NCBI GenBank assembly: GCA_964584785.1 | Contig: CAZPBY010000026.1 | Coordinates: 1-64,000, forward strand | DNA: 64,000 bases | Direction: 5' to 3' | Source of the DNA: JAHFTY01 sp964584785 | GTDB lineage: Bacteria; Acidobacteriota; Terriglobia; 20CM-2-55-15 | Shown: piece by piece, positions 1 to 8,174 of the stretch | Layout: each line of letters begins with the position of its first letter | How positions within the stretch are numbered: the first letter of the stretch is position 1 | The notes under the pieces: generated by a model | What the model was told of the DNA's origin: nothing | The model's input: the letters and a program-made list of their open reading frames with translations, nothing else | Database searches by the model: none | Position numbers and translations under genes: made by a program

Positions 1-2
1 GT

Positions 3-482
3 GTGGTGAAGGTCGGCGAGGAAATGGAGATCGTGGGATTCAAGCCGACGTTCAATACGGTGATCACGGGCGTGGAAATGTTCAAGAAGCTGCTGGATGA
101 AGGGCAGGCGGGAGACAACGTGGGACTGCTGCTGCGCGGGACGAAGAAGGAAGAAGTGGAGCGCGGGCAGGTGGTGGCGAAGAAGGGATCGATCACGCCG
201 CACACGAAGTTCAAGGCCGCGATATACGTGCTGACGAAGGAAGAAGGCGGACGGCACACGCCGTTTTTCAAGGGATACCGGCCGCAGTTTTATTTTCGGA
301 CGACGGACGTGACGGGATCGGCGGAACTGCCGGCGGGGACGGAGATGGTGATGCCGGGAGACAACGTGAACCTGACGATCGAATTGATCACACCGGTGGC
401 GTTGGAAAAGGGACTGAGATTCGCGATTCGTGAAGGCGGCCGGACCGTCGGCGCCGGCACAGTGGATGAGGTTATCGCGTAA
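3..482 (+). CDS. tuf: Elongation factor Tu, C-terminal part (5' truncated by window edge)
   Basis: This is the last ~159 residues of the GTPase that brings aminoacyl-tRNA to the ribosome. The reading frame is open to the window edge, so the G domain lies outside and no start codon is called. What is visible matches the end of beta-barrel domain 2 and all of domain 3, with the signatures GQAGDNVGLLLRG, KFKAAIYVLTKEEGGRHTPF, GYRPQFYFRTTDVTG and a terminal IREGGRTVGAGTV. It ends 29 bases before rpsJ, the usual str-to-S10 junction. Assignment is secure. Confidence 0.97.
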   Translation: MVKVGEEMEIVGFKPTFNTVITGVEMFKKLLDEGQAGDNVGLLLRGTKKEEVERGQVVAKKGSITPHTKFKAAIYVLTKEEGGRHTPFFKGYRPQFYFRTTDVTGSAELPAGTEMVMPGDNVNLTIELITPVALEKGLRFAIREGGRTVGAGTVDEVIA

Positions 483-511
483 CAACGGAGCACCTGACGA
501 GATAAGAAATC

Positions 512-841
512 ATGTTGAACGAGAAGATCAGAATTCGATTGAAGGCTTACGATTCGAGGGTTTTGGATCAGTCGGCCACCGAGATTGTGGATACCGCGAA
601 GCGAACCGGCGCCCGCGTCGCCGGTCCGATTCCGCTTCCGACCATCATCAATAAATTCACCGTCCTGCGATCGCCTCACACGGACAAGAAGTCGCGCGAA
701 CAGTTCGAAATCCGGACGCATAAACGTTTGCTCGACATTCTTGAACCGACACCGCAGACCGTTGATGCCCTGATGAAACTGGATTTGCCCGCCGGCGTTG
801 ATGTTGAAATCAAAGCGTTCGGCACGGCCCACGCGAAGTAG
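512..841 (+). CDS. rpsJ: 30S ribosomal protein S10
   Basis: A 109-residue protein of the 30S head that also acts in transcription antitermination as NusE. Family signatures are visible: IRIRLKAYDSRVLDQS at the N-terminus, GPIPLPT near residue 41, and FEIRTHKRLLDI. Length is normal for the family (about 102-105) with a slightly longer C-terminus. It is the first gene of the S10 block, placed between tuf and rplC. The ATG is supported by the family alignment; upstream pairing to 16S rRNA is weak. Confidence 0.97.
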   Translation: MLNEKIRIRLKAYDSRVLDQSATEIVDTAKRTGARVAGPIPLPTIINKFTVLRSPHTDKKSREQFEIRTHKRLLDILEPTPQTVDALMKLDLPAGVDVEIKAFGTAHAK

Positions 842-850
842 GTACGGGAA

Positions 851-1486
851 ATGGTTAACGGACTCATTGGCAAGAAAGTGGGAATGACGCAGCTGCTGCA
901 GGACGACGGAACGGTTGTGCCTGTCACCGTTATTCAGGCAGGCCCCTGCGTCGTCGTTCAGAAGAAGACCACGGAGAAGGACGGCTACGATGCCGTTCAG
1001 CTCGGTTTTGTCGAATTCGTGAAACCGAAGCGCGTGAACAAACCGATGACGGGCCATTTCAAGAAGACCGGGAACAATGCGGCTCCCGTGCGTATTCTGC
1101 GCGAAACACGCGTCAGCGGTGACGACTCACCGAACGCCGGCGATAAGGTTCTGGTCGATATTTTCAGAAGCGGAGAAATCGTCGACATCATCGGCACAAG
1201 CAAAGGCCGCGGCTTTGCCGGTTTGATCAAGCGCCATCATTTCCGGGGCGGCCGCGCAACTCACGGTTCAATGTTCCACCGGGCTCCCGGTTCGATCGGG
1301 GCTTCGGCGTTTCCATCGCGCGTGATCAAGGGCATGCGCATGGCCGGTCATATGGGGAACTCGCGTGTGACGGTACGGAACGTGGTCGTCGCCAGAGTCG
1401 ATCAGGAAAATAACCTGCTTTTCGTGCGCGGCGCCGTGCCCGGCGCAGCCGGTGGATATGTGCTCGTCGAAAAGACCGGAAGATGA
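851..1486 (+). CDS. rplC: 50S ribosomal protein L3
   Basis: A 211-residue protein that organises 23S rRNA near the peptidyl transferase centre. It starts with the family's IGKKVGMTQ motif at residues 6-14 and has the conserved central loop THGSMFHRAPGSIG around residue 138. The length is typical. It lies 9 bases after rpsJ. It is followed by an unusually long 84-base gap before rplD, which holds a palindromic repeat. Confidence 0.97.
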   Translation: MVNGLIGKKVGMTQLLQDDGTVVPVTVIQAGPCVVVQKKTTEKDGYDAVQLGFVEFVKPKRVNKPMTGHFKKTGNNAAPVRILRETRVSGDDSPNAGDKVLVDIFRSGEIVDIIGTSKGRGFAGLIKRHHFRGGRATHGSMFHRAPGSIGASAFPSRVIKGMRMAGHMGNSRVTVRNVVVARVDQENNLLFVRGAVPGAAGGYVLVEKTGR

Positions 1487-1517
1487 CCTGGAGGAGACCG
1501 CGGGCCGAAAAGCAGGT

Positions 1518-1543
1518 GCCGGCTTCAGCCGGCGCGTGGCGCC
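1518..1543. repeat. Palindromic REP-like element between rplC and rplD
   Basis: The gap holds a self-complementary core, GCCGGCTTCAGCCGGC at 1518-1533, followed by GCGTGGCGCC. A 20-base identical stretch (CCGGCTTCAGCCGGCGCGTG) occurs again at 55225-55244 in an unrelated intergenic region. Two copies in non-coding gaps suggest a small dispersed hairpin element. Its effect on read-through inside the S10 block is unknown. Confidence 0.6.
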
Positions 1544-1570
1544 ACTGCGCCATTCAAGGTTGGAAGATTT

Positions 1571-2197
1571 ATGGCAACAGTTGACGTAAAGAATCTCAAA
1601 AACGAAGTCGTTGGAAAGCTCGACCTGGCGGACGCCGTATTCGGCGGGCCGATCAACGAAGATCTGATGCACCAGGCGGTGAAGCAGTATCTGGCGTCGC
1701 ACCGTTCGGGGACGCACAAGACCAAGACTCGCGCCGAGGTCTCCGGCAGCGGCAGGAAACCATGGCGTCAAAAAGGCACCGGTCGCGCGCGCGTCGGCGA
1801 AATTCGAAATCCGCTGTGGCGCAAAGGCGGCATCGTATTCGGGCCGCAGCCGCGTGACTATGAGTATCACCTTCCACGCAAGATGTTCCGCGCTGCTTTG
1901 AAGTCGGCGCTTGCATTCAAGCTGAAGGAAAACCAGCTGAGCATCGTCGACGCGTTCACTCTCGACGACCACAAGACGAAGCCGCTGGCAGAGGCGATCG
2001 CCGGAATCGGCGGGAACCGCAAGGTTTTGATCATCGATAACGAAGACAATCGGAATTTGCACCTGGCTTCCCGGAATATTGAAGAAGTCCAGCTGATTCC
2101 CAATCTGCAGATCACGCCGTACCACGTGCTGAACGCCCAACACATCGTGTTTTCGAAGGCCGCGATCCAGGCGCTTCAGGAGGTGCTGTCGAAATGA
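1571..2197 (+). CDS. rplD: 50S ribosomal protein L4
   Basis: A 208-residue ribosomal protein lining the exit tunnel; in enterobacteria it also represses its own operon. The tunnel loop is recognisable as GSGRKPWRQKGTGRARVGEI around residues 59-78, followed by GGIVFGPQPRDY. Length is normal (about 200-210). The start follows a GGAAG-like site. The stop overlaps the rplW start (ATGA), implying translational coupling. Confidence 0.97.
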   Translation: MATVDVKNLKNEVVGKLDLADAVFGGPINEDLMHQAVKQYLASHRSGTHKTKTRAEVSGSGRKPWRQKGTGRARVGEIRNPLWRKGGIVFGPQPRDYEYHLPRKMFRAALKSALAFKLKENQLSIVDAFTLDDHKTKPLAEAIAGIGGNRKVLIIDNEDNRNLHLASRNIEEVQLIPNLQITPYHVLNAQHIVFSKAAIQALQEVLSK

Positions 2198-2487
2198 GCA
2201 CGATTTATGACGTTATCAAACGCCCGGTCATTACCGAAAAAGGACTGACCCTGAAAGAGGAGGATCGCACTCTCTGCTTTGAAGTGGCGAGCGACGCCAG
2301 CAAAACTCAAATCCACGAAGCCGTTGAGCGCATCTTCAAAGTGAAAGTCCAGAAAGTCCGTACGATGACCGTTTCCGGTAAGGAGCGGCGGCGCGGGAAG
2401 TATTCGGGGTATCGGCCGGACTGGAAGAAGGCATACGTCACGCTTCGTGAGGGCGAAAAAATGATCGAATACGGGGAGAGCTTCTGA
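2194..2487 (+). CDS. rplW: 50S ribosomal protein L23
   Basis: A 97-residue protein at the tunnel exit that docks trigger factor and SRP. Signatures are IKRPVITEKG at residues 8-17, the F-x-V-x-x-D-A-x-K-x-Q-I pattern, and RRRGKYSGYRPDWKKAYVTL near the C-terminus. It overlaps rplD by 4 bases, and its TGA shares one base with the rplB start. Length is normal. Confidence 0.97.
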   Translation: MSTIYDVIKRPVITEKGLTLKEEDRTLCFEVASDASKTQIHEAVERIFKVKVQKVRTMTVSGKERRRGKYSGYRPDWKKAYVTLREGEKMIEYGESF

Positions 2488-3311
2488 TGGGTATTAAGAC
2501 ATTCAGACCAACCACACCCTCGCTGCGATTCAAGACCGTCATCGATTACAAACAGGAACTGACAACGGACGAACCGTACAAGCCTTTGTTGGAATCCAAG
2601 AATCGGATCGACGGCCGAAACAATTACGGCCAGATTTCCGTTCGACATCGCGGAGGCGGGAATCGAAAGCATTATCGCATGATCGATTTCAAACGCGAGA
2701 AGGCCGGCATTCCCGCGAAGGTTGAGACCATTGAATACGATCCGAACCGGTCCGCGTTCATCGCGCTGGTGTGCTATGCCGACGGCGAGCGGCGTTACAT
2801 CCTGCAGCCTGTCGGGTTGAAGGTGGGCATGTCGGTGGTGTCCGGTCCGGAAGCCGACATTCTTATTGGAAACGCGCTGCCGCTGAAGAATATCCCGCTC
2901 GGCACAACGCTGCACAACATCGAGTTGCGTCCGGGAAAAGGCGCGCAGATGGCTCGCAGCGCGGGCGCCGCGGCGCAATTGATCGCGAAGGAAGGCGGGT
3001 ACGCTCACGTGAAGCTGCCGTCGGGCGAGACGCGGCTGGTGAACGTCAACTGCATGGCGACGATCGGTCAGGTCGGCAATCTGGATCACGAAAACATTAC
3101 GATTGGGAAAGCAGGCCGCGTCCGCCACACCGGTTTCCGTCCGACAGTGCGCGGCGTTGTGATGAATCCCGTCGATCATCCGCACGGCGGCGGCGAAGGC
3201 CGCGTGAAGGGTTACCACCCCATGACGCCGTGGGGCAAACCCACTCTTGGTTATAAAACGCGCAATAACAAACGCACCGACAAGTTCATCGTGAAGAGGA
3301 AAAACAAGTAA
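2487..3311 (+). CDS. rplB: 50S ribosomal protein L2
   Basis: A 274-residue protein essential for subunit joining and peptidyl transfer. The C-terminal signature MNPVDHPHGGGEGR (residues about 223-236) includes the universally conserved active-site-proximal histidine. The N-terminal IKTFRPTTPSLRF and GRNNYGQISVRHRGGG segments are also typical. It is joined by single-base overlaps to rplW upstream and rpsS downstream. Confidence 0.98.
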   Translation: MGIKTFRPTTPSLRFKTVIDYKQELTTDEPYKPLLESKNRIDGRNNYGQISVRHRGGGNRKHYRMIDFKREKAGIPAKVETIEYDPNRSAFIALVCYADGERRYILQPVGLKVGMSVVSGPEADILIGNALPLKNIPLGTTLHNIELRPGKGAQMARSAGAAAQLIAKEGGYAHVKLPSGETRLVNVNCMATIGQVGNLDHENITIGKAGRVRHTGFRPTVRGVVMNPVDHPHGGGEGRVKGYHPMTPWGKPTLGYKTRNNKRTDKFIVKRKNK

Positions 3312-3643
3312 TGGCACGTTCAGTCAAAAAGGGCGCGTTCATCGACGGTCACCTCATGAAGACCATCGCCGCCATGAATGCCAAGAACGAGCGTAAAGTT
3401 CACAAGACCTGGTCGCGCCGGTCGACGGTGTTTCCGGAGATGGTCGGTCATACGATCGCCGTGCACAACGGAAAGAAGTTCATTCCCGTGTACGTTACCG
3501 AAAACATGGTCGGTCATAAGCTCGGCGAATTTGCGCCGACGCGCACATTCAAAGGACACAGCGCAGGCGGCAGTAGAGAGAAGGCCGCGACACCTGCTGC
3601 TGCCCCTGCCGCTGCTGCCGCGGCGCCTCCGAAGGCGGGATAA
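3311..3643 (+). CDS. rpsS: 30S ribosomal protein S19 with Ala/Pro-rich C-terminal tail
   Basis: A head protein of the 30S subunit that contacts A-site tRNA together with S13. The core, from RSVKKGAFIDGHL through TWSRRSTVFPEMVGHT to PTRTFKGH, matches the family. At 110 residues it is about 18 longer than the usual 92. The extra tail (from about residue 88) is a low-complexity Ala/Pro stretch ending AAAAAAPPKAG. The tail is read without any frame break and the gene then ends 12 bases before rplV. Confidence 0.96.
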   Translation: MARSVKKGAFIDGHLMKTIAAMNAKNERKVHKTWSRRSTVFPEMVGHTIAVHNGKKFIPVYVTENMVGHKLGEFAPTRTFKGHSAGGSREKAATPAAAPAAAAAAPPKAG

Positions 3644-3655
3644 CGGATTAAGACA

Positions 3656-4006
3656 ATGATCAGCAAAGCAACCGGCAAATTCATCAGAATGTCGCCCCAG
3701 AAAGCGCGGCTCGTCGTGGATCTGATTCGCGGCAAGGATGTGAACGAAGCGCTCATGACCCTGAAGTTCACGAACAAGAAGGCCACGGATGAAATTGAGA
3801 AGGTCCTCAAATCCGCTGTCGCCAACGCGATCAAGAAAGCGGAAGATTCGCAGGAACGGCTCGACGCTGACGATCTGTTTGTCGAGACCGCATTCATTAA
3901 TGAGGGACCCCGTTTGAAACGCATCCGTCCTGCTCCGATGGGCCGGGCGTACCGTTATCAACGCCGCACATCTCACATCACCATCGAACTTGGAGAGAAA
4001 AAGTAA
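3656..4006 (+). CDS. rplV: 50S ribosomal protein L22
   Basis: A 116-residue exit-tunnel protein; its beta-hairpin is a known site of macrolide-resistance changes. Recognised by the N-terminal RMSPQKARLVVDLIRGKDVN and the C-terminal hairpin KRIRPAPMGRAYRYQRRTSH. Length is normal (about 110-116). Its stop shares a base with the rpsC ATG (TAATG). Confidence 0.97.
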   Translation: MISKATGKFIRMSPQKARLVVDLIRGKDVNEALMTLKFTNKKATDEIEKVLKSAVANAIKKAEDSQERLDADDLFVETAFINEGPRLKRIRPAPMGRAYRYQRRTSHITIELGEKK

Positions 4007-4665
4007 TGGGTCAAAAAACACACCCGTACGGATTTCGGCTCGGTGTCACCAAGCCGTGGCGGTCGCGATGGTTTGCGAAACGCGATTATGGGCGCCTGCT
4101 TCACGAAGATCTCAAGCTGAAGAACGATCTCAAAAAACAGCTGCAGCATGCGGGCGTCAGCAACATCGAAGTGGAACGCATGGCCAACAAGCTCCGCATC
4201 ACGATTTACACGTCGCGGCCCGGCATCATCATCGGACGCAAGGGCGCCGAGATCGATAAACTGAAAGTCGATGTTCAGAAGCGGACCAACCGCGAGGTCT
4301 ACATCAACATTCAGGAAATCCACCGGCCCGAGCTCGATGCTCAACTGGTTGCCGAGTCCATCGCGATGCAATTGGAGAAACGAATCGCGTTTCGACGGGC
4401 GATGCGCAAGTCCGTGGATTCGGCGCTGCGTTTCGGTGCGAAAGGCATCAAGGTTCGTGTCAGCGGCCGGCTGAACGGCGCCGAAATCGCGCGGTCCGAA
4501 TGGTATCTGCAAGGCCGCCTGCCGCTGCACACCCTGCGCGCGGACATCGACTACGGATTCGCCCAGGCGTACACCACCTACGGAGTCATTGGAGTCAAGT
4601 GCTGGATCTACAAAGGTGAGATCCTGCCCAATCGGCCGCAGGGCCCGGCCGCTGCGAGCATTTAA
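4006..4665 (+). CDS. rpsC: 30S ribosomal protein S3
   Basis: A 219-residue protein at the mRNA entry channel. The N-terminal segment GQKTHPYGFRLG is diagnostic, the KH domain carries the loop RPGIIIGRKGAEID near residue 66, and the C-terminal domain has GRLNGAEIARSEWY and GVKCWIYKGEI. Length is typical. A 48-base gap follows before rplP. Confidence 0.98.
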   Translation: MGQKTHPYGFRLGVTKPWRSRWFAKRDYGRLLHEDLKLKNDLKKQLQHAGVSNIEVERMANKLRITIYTSRPGIIIGRKGAEIDKLKVDVQKRTNREVYINIQEIHRPELDAQLVAESIAMQLEKRIAFRRAMRKSVDSALRFGAKGIKVRVSGRLNGAEIARSEWYLQGRLPLHTLRADIDYGFAQAYTTYGVIGVKCWIYKGEILPNRPQGPAAASI

Positions 4666-4713
4666 GCGGAGGAGGCCGGCGGGCCCGACGCGAATGGATA
4701 GGGGTAACTGAAT

Positions 4714-5139
4714 ATGTTGATGCCGAAGAAAGTGAAGTACCGCAAGCAACAGCGCGGCCGGATGCGAGGTAAGGCATGGCGCGGCTCGTCGCTCGAGTTC
4801 GGCGATTACGGCTTGAAGACGCTCGATGCCGCGTGGATCACCGACCGGCAGATCGAAGCCGCCCGCATCGCAATGACTCGGTTCGTCAAGCGCGGCGGCA
4901 AGATCTGGATCCGCATCTTTCCGGATAAACCCGTCACCAAGAAGCCTGCCGAAACCCGAATGGGTAAAGGCAAAGGCGCCCCCGAATACTGGGTGGCCGT
5001 CGTGAAGCCCGGACGAGTTCTGTTCGAGATGGAAGGTGTGGATGAATCGGTGGCGCGCGAAGCCATGCGGCTTGCGGCTCAGAAGCTCTCGGTTCACACG
5101 AGGTTTGTGACGCGCCTTGAAAAGGGAGGCGAAGCATGA
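4714..5139 (+). CDS. rplP: 50S ribosomal protein L16
   Basis: A 141-residue protein near the A site and central protuberance. The start MLMPKKVKYRKQQRGRMRG is the family consensus, which fixes the ATG. It also shows the segments ARIAMTRFVKRGGKIWIRIF and RMGKGKGAPEYWVAVVKPG. It overlaps rpmC by 4 bases (ATGA); the strong GGGAGG site for rpmC lies within the end of this gene. Confidence 0.98.
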   Translation: MLMPKKVKYRKQQRGRMRGKAWRGSSLEFGDYGLKTLDAAWITDRQIEAARIAMTRFVKRGGKIWIRIFPDKPVTKKPAETRMGKGKGAPEYWVAVVKPGRVLFEMEGVDESVAREAMRLAAQKLSVHTRFVTRLEKGGEA

Positions 5140-5342
5140 AATCCGCAGACCGCGTGAAGAAGATGCGCGACGCCACGGTGGAGGAGTTGCGCACCCAGGA
5201 AGCCGACATGAAGGAACAAATGTTCCGCCTGCGCTTCCAGTGGCAAATGGGGCAGACCGAGACGCTAAACAAAATGCGGCAGCTGCGCAGAGATCGTGCA
5301 CGCGTCATGACGATCCTCAACGAGAAGGAAAAAGAAAGATGA
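5136..5342 (+). CDS. rpmC: 50S ribosomal protein L29
   Basis: A 68-residue coiled-hairpin protein at the tunnel exit. The motif LRTQEADMKEQMFRLRFQ followed by the basic helix MRQLRRDRARVMTILNEKE fits the L29 family. It has a GGGAGG ribosome binding site 6 bases before its ATG. It overlaps both neighbours by 4 bases, consistent with coupled translation of rplP-rpmC-rpsQ. Confidence 0.95.
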   Translation: MKSADRVKKMRDATVEELRTQEADMKEQMFRLRFQWQMGQTETLNKMRQLRRDRARVMTILNEKEKER

Positions 5343-5641
5343 GTGCGGAAGAAACCAAAGCCCCCGGCATCGATGGAAAAACCGACCGTCATCGGCAGGA
5401 GAAAGTCGGCGTTGTGACGAGCGCGAAAATGAGAAAGACCATCGTCGTCGAAGTGCGGCGGCGGGTCGCGCATCCCGTTTACAAACGCATTATCACGAAG
5501 CGATCGAAGTTCATGGCTCACGACGAGCACGGGAAGGCTCACGAGGGCGACATGGTGCGCATCGTGGAAAGCAGGCCGCTCAGCAAAAACAAACGCTGGA
5601 GTTTGAAAGAAGTTATCCGGACAGCGACCACAGGAGTTTAG
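5339..5641 (+). CDS. rpsQ: 30S ribosomal protein S17
   Basis: A 100-residue primary 16S-binding protein with an OB fold. The conserved body is VGVVTSAKMRKTIVVEV, then HPVYKRIITKRSKFMAHDE and the terminal RPLSKNKRW. The frame is open far upstream, but the ATG at 5339, overlapping the rpmC stop as ATGA, gives the right N-terminus. It carries about 20 extra charged residues before the OB fold. Confidence 0.95.
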   Translation: MSAEETKAPGIDGKTDRHRQEKVGVVTSAKMRKTIVVEVRRRVAHPVYKRIITKRSKFMAHDEHGKAHEGDMVRIVESRPLSKNKRWSLKEVIRTATTGV

Positions 5642-5644
5642 GCG

Positions 5645-6016
5645 ATGCCCGTTCAAATGAGAACCATCCTCGAGGTGGCAGACAATTCAGGAGCGAAAAG
5701 GCTGGCGGTCATTCTGCCTCTCGGCGGTTCGACCGGCTTGAAAGCGGGCTTAGGCGACATCATCACCGCATCGGTGAAGGAAGCGGCGCCCGACAGCAAC
5801 GTCAAAAAAGGTTCTGTCGTGAAGTGCGTCGTCGTTCGCACACGCAAGGAAACGCGACGCAAAGATGGAACCTACATCCGGTTCGATTCGAACGCGGCCG
5901 TCTTGATCAATGATGATCACGAACCCATCGGAACCCGCGTGTTCGGACCTGTCGCCCGCGAGCTTCGCGATAAAAAATTTATGAAGATTGTTTCATTGGC
6001 GCCGGAGGTGATTTAA
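5645..6016 (+). CDS. rplN: 50S ribosomal protein L14
   Basis: A 123-residue protein at the subunit interface and first gene of the spc block. The N-terminus QMRTILEVADNSGAKRL and the later RFDSNAAVLINDDHEPIGTR with FGPVARELRDKKFMKI-type ending are family signatures. Length is normal (about 122). The rplX binding site GGAGGTGA is embedded in its last codons. Confidence 0.98.
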   Translation: MPVQMRTILEVADNSGAKRLAVILPLGGSTGLKAGLGDIITASVKEAAPDSNVKKGSVVKCVVVRTRKETRRKDGTYIRFDSNAAVLINDDHEPIGTRVFGPVARELRDKKFMKIVSLAPEVI

Positions 6017-6340
6017 ATGCCGATTCCTCCCATCAAGAAAAACGATGAGGTGTTGATCCTCAGCGGAAGAGACAAGGGAAAGACGGGCCGGGTTCTGATC
6101 GTGATGCCCACGGAGGACCGCATCGTCGTCGAGGGCGTGCAGATGATCAAGCGTCACACGCGACCCAATCCGAATAAGCAAATCAAAGGCGGCATCGTGG
6201 ACAAGGAAGCGGCTATTCACATTTCCAACGTCGCGATTGTTTGCAAGAACTGCAAGAAACACACGCGCATCGCCAACAAGGTTTTGGGAGATGGGCGTTC
6301 GGTCCGGACTTGCAAGAAGTGCGGCAATACCATCGAGTGA
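6017..6340 (+). CDS. rplX: 50S ribosomal protein L24, zinc-ribbon type
   Basis: A 107-residue assembly-initiator protein. The KOW motif NDEVLILSGRDKGKTGRVL is near the N-terminus. The C-terminal part carries two CxxC pairs, CKNCKKHTR and CKKCGN, which would bind zinc as in thermophile-type L24; the E. coli protein lacks these cysteines. The start directly abuts the rplN stop with an excellent GGAGGTGA site. Confidence 0.96.
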   Translation: MPIPPIKKNDEVLILSGRDKGKTGRVLIVMPTEDRIVVEGVQMIKRHTRPNPNKQIKGGIVDKEAAIHISNVAIVCKNCKKHTRIANKVLGDGRSVRTCKKCGNTIE

Positions 6341-6363
6341 TCCCTCGTTGACGGAGACTTACT

Positions 6364-6999
6364 GTGAGTAAGAAGGAAAAGAAGGAGAAAAAATCAGCAG
6401 CGCCGGCGGAAGCGCCGGAAAAGGGCGGCAAAGGCGACCGGCCCAAGGGTCCGGTCGAGCCAAGCCGCCTGCATGTCCGGTACAAGAAGGAAATCGTGCC
6501 GGCGCTGATGAAGCATTTCAACTACAAGAACCTGATGGCGGTTCCGAAGCTGGAGAAGATCGTTATCAACATGGGCCTGGGAGAGGCGATCGCGAACGCC
6601 AAGATCATCGACGTGGCGGCCGCGGAACTGGCCAGCATCGCGGGACAGAGGCCGGTTGTGACGCGCGCGAAAAAATCGATCGCGAATTTCAAGCTCCGCC
6701 AGAACATGGCGATCGGCGCCGCCGTCACGTTGCGCGGCGAGCGGATGTTCGAGTTTCTCGATCGCCTGACGAGCGTCGTGCTTCCCCGCGTCCGCGACTT
6801 TCGCGGAGTGCCGACCCGGTCGTTCGACGGTCGCGGCAATTACACGCTGGGTTTGCGCGATCAGTTGATCTTTCCCGAGATTCCCTATGAGAAGGTCGAC
6901 AAGATTCGCGGCATGAACGTCACGATCGTCACCACAGCGCGAACGGACGATGAGGCACGAGAGCTTTTGAAGCAACTCGGTATGCCCTTCAGACAGTAA
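6364..6999 (+). CDS. rplE: 50S ribosomal protein L5 with Lys/Glu-rich N-terminal extension
   Basis: A central-protuberance protein that binds 5S rRNA. Conserved L5 segments are VPKLEKIVINMGLGEA, ARKKSIANFKLR-like (here RAKKSIANFKLRQNM) and GVPTRSFDGRGNYTLG. It has 211 residues against about 180 in the family. The excess is a charged N-terminal leader (about residues 1-33, rich in K, E, A and P) if translation begins at the GTG at 6364. A later start is not offered by a convincing ATG before the conserved core. Confidence 0.93.
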   Translation: MSKKEKKEKKSAAPAEAPEKGGKGDRPKGPVEPSRLHVRYKKEIVPALMKHFNYKNLMAVPKLEKIVINMGLGEAIANAKIIDVAAAELASIAGQRPVVTRAKKSIANFKLRQNMAIGAAVTLRGERMFEFLDRLTSVVLPRVRDFRGVPTRSFDGRGNYTLGLRDQLIFPEIPYEKVDKIRGMNVTIVTTARTDDEARELLKQLGMPFRQ

Positions 7000-7021
7000 G
7001 CAATCTTGAAACGGAGAACAG

Positions 7022-7207
7022 ATGGCTCGAACTTCAGCGATAGCTAAAGAAGCAAAGAAAAAGAAATTCGCCGTGCGTTACCACAGCCGCTGCAAACGCT
7101 GCGGCCGGCCGCGCGGTTTTATTCGCAAATTTAACCTGTGCCGTATCTGCTTCCGGCAGTTGTCCCTCTCCGGTGAAGTTCCGGGAGTGATCAAATCCAG
7201 TTGGTAG
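7022..7207 (+). CDS. rpsN: 30S ribosomal protein S14, zinc-binding (type Z)
   Basis: A 61-residue S14 of the short zinc-binding class. Cysteine pairs CKRCGR and CRICF form the zinc site, and the RPRGFIRKF segment is typical. The zinc-independent long form (about 100 residues) is absent here. A CGGAGAA site precedes the ATG. Confidence 0.97.
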   Translation: MARTSAIAKEAKKKKFAVRYHSRCKRCGRPRGFIRKFNLCRICFRQLSLSGEVPGVIKSSW

Positions 7208-7228
7208 AGTCCGCATAAAGAGGAAAAA

Positions 7229-7621
7229 ATGACCGATCCAATCGCAGATATGTTGACCCGGATTCGAAATGCAGTCCAGGCCAAGCATTCCAAAGTCGAC
7301 ATGCCGGCATCACGGTTGAAGAACGAAATTGCCCGCATCCTTAAAGACGAAGGGTATATTTCGCATTTCAAAACAACCGACGAAACCAGCCGGCAAACCC
7401 TGACCGTGTTTCTGAAGTACGGACCCAAGGGCGAGCAGGTCATTTCGAACATCGAACGTGTGAGCCGTCCCGGCTGCCGTGTCTATGTCTCAAAGGCGGA
7501 TATCCCGAAGGTGTTGGGCGGACTCGGAATCAACATCCTGACGACGTCGCACGGAATCATGACCGGTAAGCAAGCGCGCAAACAGGGCTTTGGCGGCGAA
7601 CTGCTCTGCAACATTTACTGA
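7229..7621 (+). CDS. rpsH: 30S ribosomal protein S8
   Basis: A 130-residue 16S-binding protein; in E. coli it is the spc operon translational repressor. MTDPIADMLTRIRNAVQAKH is the family N-terminus and the C-terminus has GINILTTSHGIMTGKQAR. An AGAGGAA site lies before the ATG. Length is normal. Confidence 0.98.
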   Translation: MTDPIADMLTRIRNAVQAKHSKVDMPASRLKNEIARILKDEGYISHFKTTDETSRQTLTVFLKYGPKGEQVISNIERVSRPGCRVYVSKADIPKVLGGLGINILTTSHGIMTGKQARKQGFGGELLCNIY

Positions 7622-7632
7622 TAGGAACGGAA

Positions 7633-8172
7633 ATGTCGAGAATTGGAAGAAAACCGATACCCATACCGGACAAGGTCAAGGTCGATCTCAAACCAGACGC
7701 GGTCGTCGTGACGGGTCCAAAGGGATCCGTGTCGAATCCGATTCCCCCGGGAATCCGGTTTGAAACGAAGGACAAGCAGATACTGGCCATTCGCCGGGAC
7801 GACAGCGGTGCGCAGCGCGCCTACCATGGTCTGGCGCGAGCGCTTGTCGCGAATGCGGTCCGAGGCGTGACGGAAGGTTTTTCGAAGGAGCTGGACATTG
7901 TCGGCGTCGGCTACCGCGCGGAGGGCAAGAAGAACTCCGTGATCTTCACGCTTGGGTTTTCGCACCCTATCGAGTATCCGATTCCACCTGGAATCAACAT
8001 CACCGTCGACAAGCAGACGAAGCTGGTCGTCAGCGGTGTCGACCGTCAGCTCGTCGGACAGGTTGCCGCGAATATCCGGGCATTGAAGAAACCCGATCCG
8101 TACAAGAACAAGGGAATCCGCTATACCGGAGAGCGGCTGAAGAAGAAAGCCGGAAAGGCCGGAGGTAAGTAA
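7633..8172 (+). CDS. rplF: 50S ribosomal protein L6
   Basis: A 179-residue protein near the factor-binding site. SRIGRKPIPIPDKVKV at the start and PDPYKNKGIRYTGE near the end are diagnostic. Length is normal. It sits 11 bases after rpsH and 2 bases before rplR, whose GGAGGTAA site lies at its 3' end. Confidence 0.98.
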   Translation: MSRIGRKPIPIPDKVKVDLKPDAVVVTGPKGSVSNPIPPGIRFETKDKQILAIRRDDSGAQRAYHGLARALVANAVRGVTEGFSKELDIVGVGYRAEGKKNSVIFTLGFSHPIEYPIPPGINITVDKQTKLVVSGVDRQLVGQVAANIRALKKPDPYKNKGIRYTGERLKKKAGKAGGK

Positions 8173-8174
8173 TC

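Noticed and set aside
3973..5301. 442-codon minus-strand frame
   Set aside because: Lies across rpsC, rplP and rpmC, which are certain; composition is Arg/His/Ala-rich as expected of a shadow frame.
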